Under the pieces are notes generated by a model. That model was not told the DNA's origin, searched no databases, and saw only the letters and a program-made list of their open reading frames with translations. The translations under genes and the position numbers were made by a program. Of a stretch of DNA of 64,000 bases, positions 17,267-25,165 are shown one piece after another. Every line of letters starts with the position of its first letter. The stretch's first letter is position 1. The stretch is from Micavibrio aeruginosavorus_D (lineage in GTDB: Bacteria; Pseudomonadota; Alphaproteobacteria; Micavibrionales; Micavibrionaceae): assembly GCF_051245535.1 (NCBI RefSeq), contig NZ_CP195303.1:1488001-1552000 (forward strand). Reading direction: 5' to 3'.

Positions 17267-18064
17267 TTATGCCTGACGCGCCACCATTAATTTCTTCAAT
17301 TCGGCAATCGCCTTCGCCGGGTTCAACCCCTTCGGACAGGCGTTTGTGCAGTTCATGATCGTGTGGCAACGATACAGGCGGAACGGATCTTCCAGTTGAT
17401 CCAGACGTTCACCCGTGGCTTCGTCGCGGGAATCGATCACCCAGCGGTAAGATTGCATCAAAATGGCCGGGCCCATAAAGCGGTCGCCGTTCCACCAATA
17501 GCTGGGGCAGGATGTCGAGCAGCAGAAGCACAGAATGCACGCCGCCGGGCCGCGCCCGTCACTGCCGTTCAGCAGATCTGCGTCCTCCGCGCTTTGCAGA
17601 CGCTCACGCGTCGGCGCCGGAGATTCCGTCTTCATCCACGGTTCAATGGATTGGTATTGCGCAACGATGTGCGTTTGGTCCGGGACCAGATCCTTCACCA
17701 CCGGCATATGCGGCAGCGGAGAAATTTTGGCATCGCCGCTGATCTCGCTGATCGGCTTCAGGCAGGCGAGCGTGTTTTTACCGTCGATGTTCATGGCGCA
17801 GGACCCACAAATCCCCTCGCGGCAGGAGCGGCGGAAGGTCAGCGTGGAATCGACATCGTTCTTAATATGGATCAGCGCATCCAGCACCATCGGGCCGCAT
17901 TTTTCCAGATCGATTTCATAGCGATCTTCGCGCGGGTTCTCATCCGTCTCCGGATCCCAGCGATAGACCTTGAAGGTTTTTTTCTTCTTCGCGCCCTCGC
18001 CCGCGGCTTTCACCGTGCGACCGGGTTTGACTTTGGAATGCTGAGGCAGAGACAATTGAACCAT
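17267..18064 (-). CDS. sdhB: Succinate dehydrogenase iron-sulfur subunit
   Basis: Carries electrons from SdhA to quinone in complex II on the inner membrane. All three clusters are visible: 2Fe-2S (CREGICGSCAMNIDG), 4Fe-4S (CILCFCCSTSCPSYWW) and 3Fe-4S (CHTIMNCTNACPKGLNP). Start chosen as MVQLSLPQHSK; a GTG five codons upstream is possible and neither has a clear ribosome site. The gene lies about 2 kb downstream of sdhCDA, separated by two minus-strand genes and one plus-strand gene, so it probably has its own promoter. Confidence 0.95.
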   Translation of the reverse strand: MVQLSLPQHSKVKPGRTVKAAGEGAKKKKTFKVYRWDPETDENPREDRYEIDLEKCGPMVLDALIHIKNDVDSTLTFRRSCREGICGSCAMNIDGKNTLACLKPISEISGDAKISPLPHMPVVKDLVPDQTHIVAQYQSIEPWMKTESPAPTRERLQSAEDADLLNGSDGRGPAACILCFCCSTSCPSYWWNGDRFMGPAILMQSYRWVIDSRDEATGERLDQLEDPFRLYRCHTIMNCTNACPKGLNPAKAIAELKKLMVARQA

Positions 18065-18235
18065 GATGGCAGACGTCACATTGAAGTTTGTTGGAAGAAC
18101 CCGCTCACCGAATATCCATAAAACAGTATAGGTCGGAAGCGGTTACGCTTCCTTTAAGGTACGCTTTTGCAGGCGCAAAGAAAAGGCGAAAAAGCGCCCT
18201 TTTCCTGTGAAAAATGTGCGGCTTAGGTCAATTTT

Positions 18236-18640
18236 CTAAGAGGGGTTGAGCGACCCCGGTTTCAAGGACCGCAATGTGCCCACGGCAACACAGGCCCCTT
18301 TGATCCCGCCATTGACCACGGTGGAAAAACGCTGGCTCAAATCGTTGATCTGGGCTTCATGGCGGGCGCGTTGCGCGCCGTCCAATGTGGGCTGGAATTC
18401 CGCCTGCAGGCGCTGGATTTCATCACCAATCGCCTTGCGGGCCTTCAGCCGCAAATCCCGGGTCATATCGCTGACTTTATCGTTGAACGCCTCCCACAGG
18501 CCCCGGCGCGGGTCCGGTGGACCACCGCCAGATCCCCTGCGGCGGCGCTCCTCCGCCTCGACATCATGCCAGGTGGCGGCGCGGACTTTGGGAATTTCGT
18601 TGTAATAGGCCAAAACCGCGTCCTTTCGTGGGTTTATCAC
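18236..18640 (-). CDS. Hypothetical protein, 134 residues
   Basis: No family recognised. GTG start in the frame giving MINPRKDAVLAYYNEIPKV. The middle is charged and helical (about residues 50-105: EAFNDKVSDMTRDLRLKARK and following, heptad-like), preceded by a Gly/Pro/Arg-rich linker (RRRRGSGGGPPDPRRG). The C-terminus contains GGIKGACVAVGTLRS. It lies between the oxygenase gene and sdhB. Could be a small coiled-coil protein; reality is supported by codon use and lack of competing frames, not by homology. Confidence 0.5.
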   Translation of the reverse strand: MINPRKDAVLAYYNEIPKVRAATWHDVEAEERRRRGSGGGPPDPRRGLWEAFNDKVSDMTRDLRLKARKAIGDEIQRLQAEFQPTLDGAQRARHEAQINDLSQRFSTVVNGGIKGACVAVGTLRSLKPGSLNPS

Positions 18641-18733
18641 GACAATTATCGCAATAAAATACCACGAAAAGTGTTAAGGCAGCAATAAAATGCCGCCTAA
18701 TCTTATGGCGCGGCCCACCCTATTGAAGCTGCC

Positions 18734-19654
18734 CTATTTGGGCTTATGAATCTGCTGGATCTGCCAGGTTACGAAATCCCGGACCGATACAGCCACCCGC
18801 CCATCCGGGCCCGCCGGTGGGAAATAATCGGGCTGCACGCCATCCGCCACCTGATTGAATTTCTTCAACGGGGTCAAGATGACATCCGGGTTCGGGTGCG
18901 CGAAGAACACAATGGTTTGACGCGGAGAATGCGCCTCAACCCGGTGCCATGACGGTTTCAAATCATTGTTGGTCATCAACCCCAACATCATCCCGCCATT
19001 CAGGATCAGTTCATCATCGCCGTCCGCAACGATGGCGTATTCATTGCCATCACGCGCCGTCACGAACAGGCCCGGTTCATCCGCGCGCAGCCATGTCAGA
19101 AAGTTCAGATCGAGGTGATTGGCCGCGCTGCCCGCCTTCGGGTAATGCAGCAGGCGCATCATGCTCAAACTATCCTGCAGTTTATCATCGAAGAAGTTTT
19201 CCTCTTCGCCCATATACACCGCCAGCGGCTTGACCACGCGCGCGGTCAGATTCTCAAACGCCGCATACAAATTCGTCATCGACGGTTTAAAGGATGATTG
19301 GCGCGGCACGGTCAGAATGTTCTGTTCCTGCCCGGCCAGCGGATGGCCCGACGGCAACCGCGTGCGGATATTCCATTGTTCTTTCATATCGGGAACATTT
19401 TGGCCGCGCGCCGTTTCATGGTTGCGCGAATACCCGATCAAGCCTTCGTTGCCGTGTTGCTGGTGGCGGTCTTTTGTCGCCGGACGTTTGCGGAAAAACT
19501 GGCGCGCATTCTCTTCGGCACCGGTAATGATCTCTTTTGGAATACCGTGCCCACGCACGCGGACGAACCCGAAATCATGGAATGCTTTACCAAAGGCGGC
19601 GGCAAACCCGGCCGGATCGGTGTCATAGTCACGCAAATCAAAAACGGGGATCAT
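18734..19654 (-). CDS. 2-oxoglutarate/Fe(II) oxygenase, isopenicillin N synthase-like
   Basis: Cytoplasmic non-haem iron oxygenase with the double-stranded beta helix fold. N-terminal DIOX_N-type segment (IPVFDLRDYDTD, GFVRVRGHGIPKE) and a C-terminal catalytic domain. The iron triad is visible as HLD in AANHLDLNFLT and the distal His in PSWHRVEA; RQT after it is the usual Arg-x-Ser/Thr 2-oxoglutarate contact. Length 306 is typical. The substrate cannot be read from the sequence. It divides sdhB from sdhCDA. Confidence 0.88.
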   Translation of the reverse strand: MIPVFDLRDYDTDPAGFAAAFGKAFHDFGFVRVRGHGIPKEIITGAEENARQFFRKRPATKDRHQQHGNEGLIGYSRNHETARGQNVPDMKEQWNIRTRLPSGHPLAGQEQNILTVPRQSSFKPSMTNLYAAFENLTARVVKPLAVYMGEEENFFDDKLQDSLSMMRLLHYPKAGSAANHLDLNFLTWLRADEPGLFVTARDGNEYAIVADGDDELILNGGMMLGLMTNNDLKPSWHRVEAHSPRQTIVFFAHPNPDVILTPLKKFNQVADGVQPDYFPPAGPDGRVAVSVRDFVTWQIQQIHKPK

Positions 19655-19834
19655 GGCCCGGGTACTCCCTGTAAAATGGTACTTTATTATTTTTTATACT
19701 GATTCCACAGGGGCGATGGGCTGTAAACCCCTGCCCCGCGCGATTCCACCCCCAATCCCGCACTTTTCAACGCCCCGCCACTCTGGCATCCTCAAACCCA
19801 GCTTATAACCCTGACTTAAACAAAGGATACCCCC

Positions 19835-20026
19835 ATGCCCATCGTCCAGATCCATTTGATCGAAGGCCGCACCGTGGACCAAAAACGCGTTTTGGTCGAA
19901 AAAGTCACCGCCGCCGTCTGCGAATCCGTCAACGTCACCCCGGAACACGTCAAAATCATCCTGTCCGACATGGCGAAGCATGATTATGCGATTGGTGGCG
20001 TTTTGAAATTGGATGCGCAGAAGTAA
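19835..20026 (+). CDS. 4-oxalocrotonate tautomerase-like protein
   Basis: 63-residue tautomerase subunit. After removal of Met the chain starts with the catalytic Pro1 (PIVQIHLIEGRTVDQKR), and KVTAAVCESVNVTPEHVKII fits the family helix. Arg11 is present (position 11 of the mature chain, GRT). AAGGA precedes the ATG. It is single, on the opposite strand from the sdh genes, and followed by a terminator; no aromatic degradation genes are nearby, so its substrate is unknown. Confidence 0.88.
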   Translation: MPIVQIHLIEGRTVDQKRVLVEKVTAAVCESVNVTPEHVKIILSDMAKHDYAIGGVLKLDAQK

Positions 20027-20053
20027 TTCACGCCCCACGCAGTATAAAAAAAA

Positions 20054-20076
20054 GCCCCCGATATGGGGGCTTTTTA
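20054..20076. terminator. Bidirectional intrinsic terminator
   Basis: GCCCCC-GATAT-GGGGGC with poly-A before and poly-T after. Shared by the tautomerase gene (plus) and sdhA (minus), closing the sdhCDA transcript before sdhB. Confidence 0.88.
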
Positions 20077-20083
20077 TTTATTC

Positions 20084-21880
20084 CTAGTACACACGCGCTT
20101 TCGGTGGAACTGGTTCGACCTCGTTGGTCAGCGTATGCAGATTGACCGGGCGGTAGCCGATGGAGTGGCTGCCATCTGCGCCGACCCATGTCACGCTGTG
20201 CTTCAGCCAGTTTTGGTCATCGCGTTCGGAGAAATCTTCACGCGCATGCGCGCCACGGCTTTCCTGACGGTTCAGGGCCGACTGGATCGTGGCGACAGAT
20301 TGATACAGCAGGTTATCCAGCTCCAGCGTTTCAACCAGATCGGTGTTGAACACCAGCGAACGGTCGGTCACGCCAATGTCACCGCGTGCGGCGAAGCATT
20401 GCGCGATTTTCTCGCAGCCTTCGGCCAGAACATCGCCCGTGCGGAACACGGCGGCGTGATCCTGCATCGCCTTTTGCATTTCCAGGCGCAGCTTCGCCGT
20501 CGGGGTTGAGCCCGATGCGTTGCGGTAGCCATCGAAACGCGCCAGCGCGCCGTCCAGATGATCGGACGGCAAAGCACGGTGCGGGGCACCCGGGCGAACA
20601 ATGTCCGCCGCGCGGATCGCCGCAGCCCGGCCAAACACGACCAGATCGAGCAGAGAGTTGGAGCCCAGACGGTTCGCACCGTGAACGGACACGCAGGCCG
20701 CTTCACCAATCGCCATCAGGCCCGGCACAACGCGGTGCGGGTCATTGGCGGTGGGGTTCAGCACTTCGGTATTCACGTTGGTCGGAATACCGCCCATGTT
20801 GTAGTGAACGGTCGGCAAAACCGGAATCGGTTCCTTCGTCACGTCCACACCGGCAAACACGCGGGCGGATTCAGCAATACCCGGCAGGCGGGAATGGATG
20901 ATATCCGGGTCGAGATGTTCAAGGTGCAGGTGGATATGGTCCTTGTCCTTGCCAACGCCGCGACCTTCGCGGATTTCGATGGTCATGGAGCGGGACACGA
21001 CGTCACGCGACGCCAGATCCTTCGCGCTCGGCGCGTAGCGTTCCATGAAACGCTCGCCCTCGCTGTTGGTCAGGTAACCGCCCTCGCCACGAACACCTTC
21101 GGTGATCAGGCAACCGGCACCGTAAATGCCGGTCGGGTGGAATTGAACGAATTCCATGTCCTGCATCGGCAGGCCAGCGCGCAGAACCATGCCGCCGCCA
21201 TCGCCCGTGCAGGTGTGCGCGGAGGTGCAGGAGAAATACGCACGGCCATACCCGCCCGTCGCCAGAACGGTCTGATGACCGCGGAAACGGTGCAGCGTGC
21301 CCGTGTTCAAATCCCACGCCAGAACGCCCGCACATTCGCCTTCCGGCGTCATGATCAGGTCGAGCGCGAAATATTCAACGAAGAATTCAGCCTTGTGCTT
21401 CAACGCCTGTTGATACAGCGTGTGCAAAATGGCGTGGCCCGTCCGGTCCGCCGCCGCGCATGTGCGTTGGGCCGTGCCCTTGCCGTAATGCGTGGTCATG
21501 CCGCCGAAGGCGCGTTGGTAAATTTTCCCTTCCGGTGTGCGCGAGAATGGCACGCCGTAATGTTCCAGTTCGATAATCGCCGGAATGGCTTCGCGGCACA
21601 TATATTCGATCGCGTCCTGATCGCCCAGCCAGTCTGACCCCTTGATGGTGTCGTAGAAGTGGAAGCGCCAGTCATCTTCACCCATGTTGCCGAGCGCGGC
21701 GGAAATACCGCCTTGCGCCGCGACGGTGTGCGACCGTGTCGGGAACACCTTGGTGATACAGGCGGTTTTCAAACCCTTTTCCGCCATGCCGAACGTGGCG
21801 CGCAAACCCGCGCCACCGCCACCGACAACGATGACATCATAGAAATGATCGACGATTTGATACGCGTTGGTCATGATCAT
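20084..21880 (-). CDS. sdhA: Succinate dehydrogenase flavoprotein subunit
   Basis: Oxidises succinate to fumarate with covalently bound FAD. The FAD-binding VVGGGGAGLRATFGMAEKG is followed by SHTVAAQGGISAALGN with the His that carries the flavin. GEAACVSVHGANRLGSNSLLD and the C-terminal WLKHSVTW are family blocks. 598 residues, normal. Six bases separate it from the sdhD stop; an AAGGG ribosome site precedes two possible ATG starts (21880, 21874). Confidence 0.97.
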   Translation of the reverse strand: MIMTNAYQIVDHFYDVIVVGGGGAGLRATFGMAEKGLKTACITKVFPTRSHTVAAQGGISAALGNMGEDDWRFHFYDTIKGSDWLGDQDAIEYMCREAIPAIIELEHYGVPFSRTPEGKIYQRAFGGMTTHYGKGTAQRTCAAADRTGHAILHTLYQQALKHKAEFFVEYFALDLIMTPEGECAGVLAWDLNTGTLHRFRGHQTVLATGGYGRAYFSCTSAHTCTGDGGGMVLRAGLPMQDMEFVQFHPTGIYGAGCLITEGVRGEGGYLTNSEGERFMERYAPSAKDLASRDVVSRSMTIEIREGRGVGKDKDHIHLHLEHLDPDIIHSRLPGIAESARVFAGVDVTKEPIPVLPTVHYNMGGIPTNVNTEVLNPTANDPHRVVPGLMAIGEAACVSVHGANRLGSNSLLDLVVFGRAAAIRAADIVRPGAPHRALPSDHLDGALARFDGYRNASGSTPTAKLRLEMQKAMQDHAAVFRTGDVLAEGCEKIAQCFAARGDIGVTDRSLVFNTDLVETLELDNLLYQSVATIQSALNRQESRGAHAREDFSERDDQNWLKHSVTWVGADGSHSIGYRPVNLHTLTNEVEPVPPKARVY

Positions 21881-21886
21881 GCGCCC

Positions 21887-22285
21887 TTACGCAAATGCGA
21901 TTTTGAGGATGGAGAAAATGGCGGCAACGCCAGCAGCAATGAACGCCAGACGGATCGCCGCCAGCTTCACAATCTTGAACCCTTCGTTATGGACGTAATC
22001 CTCAACCACCACCTGTGTGCCCAAAACGGCATGGTAGAAGGTCGACAGGATCGTCAGGATCATCAGCACAGCATTGACCGGGTGCGCCAGCCATACCGTG
22101 AACGTGTCATACGTCCACACCGGCATTTGCGTGACCGTCCAGATCAACCAGCCCATCAGGACAAGGTTGGACACGGCGGTAATGCGCTGGTGCCACCAAT
22201 GCGTCACACCGGAATGGGCCGCGCCCAGACCACGCGCACGCGCCAGCGGATTTTTATGCGGTGTATCGTTCCATTTCATCGACAT
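21887..22285 (-). CDS. sdhD: Succinate dehydrogenase membrane anchor subunit
   Basis: One of two membrane anchors binding haem b and quinone. The start MSMKWNDTPHKNPLARARGLG gives a typical alphaproteobacterial SdhD; the frame extends 26 codons further upstream without family resemblance. The RARGLGAAHSGVTHWWHQRITAVSN block is diagnostic, and three membrane segments follow. VLMILTILSTFYHAVLGTQVVVEDYVHNE includes the expected haem-region histidine. Confidence 0.93.
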   Translation of the reverse strand: MSMKWNDTPHKNPLARARGLGAAHSGVTHWWHQRITAVSNLVLMGWLIWTVTQMPVWTYDTFTVWLAHPVNAVLMILTILSTFYHAVLGTQVVVEDYVHNEGFKIVKLAAIRLAFIAAGVAAIFSILKIAFA

Positions 22286-22299
22286 GTTCAATAACCCTA

Positions 22300-22737
22300 T
22301 TAGAATTGTTTCAGCGCGATCAGCATGGAATCCACATCGGACCATGGGCAGATAGACCACCACAACGCCGCCGTGGCGGCGAGAGCGCCCACCAGAACGA
22401 GCCAGCCGCTATCCTTCGCCGTTTTAATTTCAAATCCGCGCCCCATATCCCAGAACAGGTGACGCAGGCCGTTCAGCCCGTGGAAGATCAGCGCAAAGGT
22501 CCAGCCAACCAGAAACAGCGTACCCACCGGGTGCGCCGCGGCCCGCGCAAAAAACGCGTAAGCCTCCGGCCCAATCGCCGCAGCCACCAGCATCCACACC
22601 AGCACAAAAGCGCCAATGGCCAGCGCCATGCCGCTCATCCGGTGCAGGATGGACAGGGCCATGGTGATTTCCCAGCGGTAAACCTGAATATGGGGAGAGA
22701 GGGGGCGGGGCCGTTTGGTGGGTGTGGTCGGTTGCAT
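22300..22737 (-). CDS. sdhC: Succinate dehydrogenase cytochrome b556 subunit
   Basis: First gene of the sdhCDA unit. The start MQPTTPTKRPRPLSPHIQVYRWE is favoured over an ATG seven codons upstream because GGAG lies at good spacing. RPLSPHIQVYRWEITMALSILHRMSG is the signature of SdhC (SHR-type quinone site), and HGLNGLRHLFWDMGRG carries the haem-ligand histidine region. Three membrane segments; 145 residues. Confidence 0.94.
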   Translation of the reverse strand: MQPTTPTKRPRPLSPHIQVYRWEITMALSILHRMSGMALAIGAFVLVWMLVAAAIGPEAYAFFARAAAHPVGTLFLVGWTFALIFHGLNGLRHLFWDMGRGFEIKTAKDSGWLVLVGALAATAALWWSICPWSDVDSMLIALKQF

Positions 22738-22781
22738 GGACGCTCCGGCAAAAGACAAAAACAGATTGAATTCAGGCGCTT

Positions 22782-22809
22782 ATAATAATGCCGCGCCGCA
22801 TGAATGCAA
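22782..22809 (-). promoter_or_regulatory. Candidate promoter of sdhCDA
   Basis: On the minus strand TTGCAT, 16 bases, TATTAT, placed 45 bases before the sdhC start. Good agreement with sigma70 elements in an otherwise GC-rich region. Confidence 0.5.
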
Positions 22810-22874
22810 CCCTCTTGTGCCGGAGAATCCCCAACATTAAAAGATGATTTTTGTTTTAAATCAATGCAATAGCA

Positions 22875-23390
22875 TTATTCAGCAGACTGAAAACGCAACA
22901 CGACCCCGTTCATGCAATAGCGCAGACCCGTCGGCGCCGGCCCGTCTTCGAACACATGGCCCAGATGGCCGCCGCAATTGGAACAATGCACCTCGGTCCG
23001 GCCCACCCCGATTTTATAATCGGTGGAGGTTCCAACCGCATCCGGCGTGATCGGCTGGGTAAAAGACGGCCAGCCTGTGCCGGAATTGAATTTATCCGCA
23101 CTGTTGAACAAGGCCTGATCACATCCGGCGCAATGAAACACGCCCGCCCGCTTTTCATCGTTCAGCGGCGAGGTAAAGGCCCGTTCCGTCCCATGGTCGC
23201 GCAGGACGTGATACGCCTCGGGGCTCAGGCGCTGTTTCCACTCCGCATCGGATAGCTTGAAGGGGAAGGTTTTCGTATCCTGTGTCGTTTTCTTTTCGCC
23301 GAACAGACCCATGGCCCATGCTCCTTGTGTCAAAATAGTGGCAACGCCCACAGCGCCAAGACCGGATAAAAATGTACGTCTATTGATCAT
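22875..23390 (-). CDS. msrB: MsrB, peptide-methionine (R)-S-oxide reductase, exported
   Basis: Repairs R-epimers of oxidised methionine. The N-terminus MINRRTFLSGLGAVGVATIL is a twin-arginine-type signal (RRTFL). The MsrB domain shows two zinc CxxC pairs (CAGC and CSNC), NSGTGWPSF, and the catalytic Cys in RYCMNG near the C-terminus. An ATG three codons upstream is possible. Together with the exported MsrA at 15421 this gives a complete extracytoplasmic methionine-repair pair encoded by separate loci. Confidence 0.93.
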   Translation of the reverse strand: MINRRTFLSGLGAVGVATILTQGAWAMGLFGEKKTTQDTKTFPFKLSDAEWKQRLSPEAYHVLRDHGTERAFTSPLNDEKRAGVFHCAGCDQALFNSADKFNSGTGWPSFTQPITPDAVGTSTDYKIGVGRTEVHCSNCGGHLGHVFEDGPAPTGLRYCMNGVVLRFQSAE

Positions 23391-23477
23391 GACCAACATC
23401 CTTGCGTTCCCCAGTAAGAATAGACCTCTGGCTGAAAATAACCAGAGGCCTGAAAACGCTTTGGAAACAGGGGTTTC

Positions 23478-24017
23478 TTAAGGTTGGGCGTCAAACCAGC
23501 TGCGCGGCAGGGCATTGGGTGCGGCGTATTTTTTCTCGCTGCTGACACTGCGCTCCAGATTGGCCCAGACGTTGAACACTTCCTGCAGGCTGGTCGGCCC
23601 GGCATAGGGCTCTCCCCGTTTTTTCAACACGGTGAACCAGGGCAGATATTGCGTTTTTTCGATCGCGTGAAAAACGTCCTGAACAATATCCTGACCACAG
23701 GCAGCAACGTTATAAAACGCGCACGCCGTTTTCACAGGCATCAGCAACATGTTGTTTTTGTACAGTCGCACATCATGCGGATCGGGCGACATGGCAATGG
23801 CGATGCGCAGCGCGTTTGTTTTTTCGCGCATGGATTCAACATCGGGCATTTTGAATCCGTTTTGAACGGCCTCGGCCACGATATCCTGATGCAGCTTGCT
23901 GTCCAGCACGGCATCCATGCGATTCAACAACGCACAGCTTTCAATATACAGGACCAGATAGGCCCGGTAGATCATCGGATGGACGAGAACGTCTCTGCTT
24001 CTTACTGGGGCACTCAT
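23478..24017 (-). CDS. Hypothetical protein, 179 residues
   Basis: No family recognised. Soluble and mainly helical by composition, with cysteines in SCALLNR and FYNVAACGQD, and a C-terminal region rich in aromatic residues (QEVFNVWANLERS). A strong GGGAGG ribosome site precedes the ATG, supporting a real gene. A hairpin (CCTCTGG / CCAGAGG at 23425-23448) lies just past its 3' end and may be a weak terminator. It lies between asd and msrB on the same strand. Confidence 0.6.
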   Translation of the reverse strand: MSAPVRSRDVLVHPMIYRAYLVLYIESCALLNRMDAVLDSKLHQDIVAEAVQNGFKMPDVESMREKTNALRIAIAMSPDPHDVRLYKNNMLLMPVKTACAFYNVAACGQDIVQDVFHAIEKTQYLPWFTVLKKRGEPYAGPTSLQEVFNVWANLERSVSSEKKYAAPNALPRSWFDAQP

Positions 24018-24053
24018 GGGCTTGCCTCCCGTTTTCTTTTTTTATTATGAGGA

Positions 24054-25064
24054 CTACATATACTCCCGCACCAGAATTTCTGCAATCTGCACGGCGTTCA
24101 GGGCGGCGCCTTTCCGTAAATTGTCGGCAACGCACCAGAAATTCAGGCCATTTTCGACCGTCACGTCCTCGCGCACACGGCTGACGAACACGTTGTCTTC
24201 GCCCGCGATTTCCGCCGGGGTGACATATTCCATCTCGCTTTCCAGATCAATCAGGGTGATGCCCGGTGCGCCCTGCAACGCCCGCTTGGCCATGGTGGCG
24301 TCGATATCGCGTTCAAATTCCACATTCACCATGGCGGCGTGGCCGATGAATACCGGAACACGCACGCAGTTGGCGCAGACCTTGATCTTTGGATCGAGAA
24401 TTTTCTTCGTCTCCACCACCATCTTCCATTCTTCCTTCGTCATGTGATCGTCCATGAACATGTCGATTTGCGGAATGACGTTGAAGGCGATGGTTTTCGT
24501 GAACACTTCCGGTGGGGGGGCATTGTTCATGAACACGCCGCGCGTCTGGTTGAACAATTCATCCATCGCGTCCTTGCCCGCGCCGGATACGGATTGGTAG
24601 GTCGATACAACGACGCGTTTCACAATGGCCAGATCGTGCAGCGGTTTCAACGCCACGACCATTTGAATGGTGGAACAATTCGGGTTGGCGATGATGCCTT
24701 TCTTTTTATAATCGGCAATGGCGTGGGCGTTCACTTCCGGCACGACCAACGGGACATCCGGGTCCATGCGGAAATGGCTGGTGTTATCAATCACCACCGC
24801 ACCGGCGGCCGCCGCACGCGGGGCAAATTCCGCCGACACCTTCGCACCGGGGGATGACAGGACGATATCCGTCCCCTTGAAATCATATTTCGCCAGATCC
24901 TGAATTTTCAGCGTGTCGTCGCCAAAGGACACTTCGCGCCCCGCCGACCGCGAGGACGCCAAAGCCACGATATCGTCCACCGGGAAATTCCGTTCCACCA
25001 ACGTCGCCAGCATTTCCCGCCCGACATTGCCCGAAGCCCCGACAACCGCCACTTTGTAACCCAT
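24054..25064 (-). CDS. asd: Aspartate-semialdehyde dehydrogenase
   Basis: Second step of the aspartate pathway, leading to DAP, lysine, threonine and methionine; DAP feeds MurE. GYKVAVVGASGNVGREML is the NADP-binding start and NPNCSTIQMVVAL holds the catalytic Cys. SYQSVSGAGKDAMDEL and RVPVFIGHAAMVNVE follow. The start at 25064 is preceded by GAGGG at good spacing; an ATG four codons upstream overlaps that site. 336 residues, normal. Confidence 0.95.
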   Translation of the reverse strand: MGYKVAVVGASGNVGREMLATLVERNFPVDDIVALASSRSAGREVSFGDDTLKIQDLAKYDFKGTDIVLSSPGAKVSAEFAPRAAAAGAVVIDNTSHFRMDPDVPLVVPEVNAHAIADYKKKGIIANPNCSTIQMVVALKPLHDLAIVKRVVVSTYQSVSGAGKDAMDELFNQTRGVFMNNAPPPEVFTKTIAFNVIPQIDMFMDDHMTKEEWKMVVETKKILDPKIKVCANCVRVPVFIGHAAMVNVEFERDIDATMAKRALQGAPGITLIDLESEMEYVTPAEIAGEDNVFVSRVREDVTVENGLNFWCVADNLRKGAALNAVQIAEILVREYM

Positions 25065-25165
25065 AAGAACCCTCATTTTCCGCTAGTTAAAATTAACTAT
25101 CCATGTGATAGGATGAACGGGTTTGGAAGACAAGCCCCTCTTAAGACAGGCCCATACGACCCACC

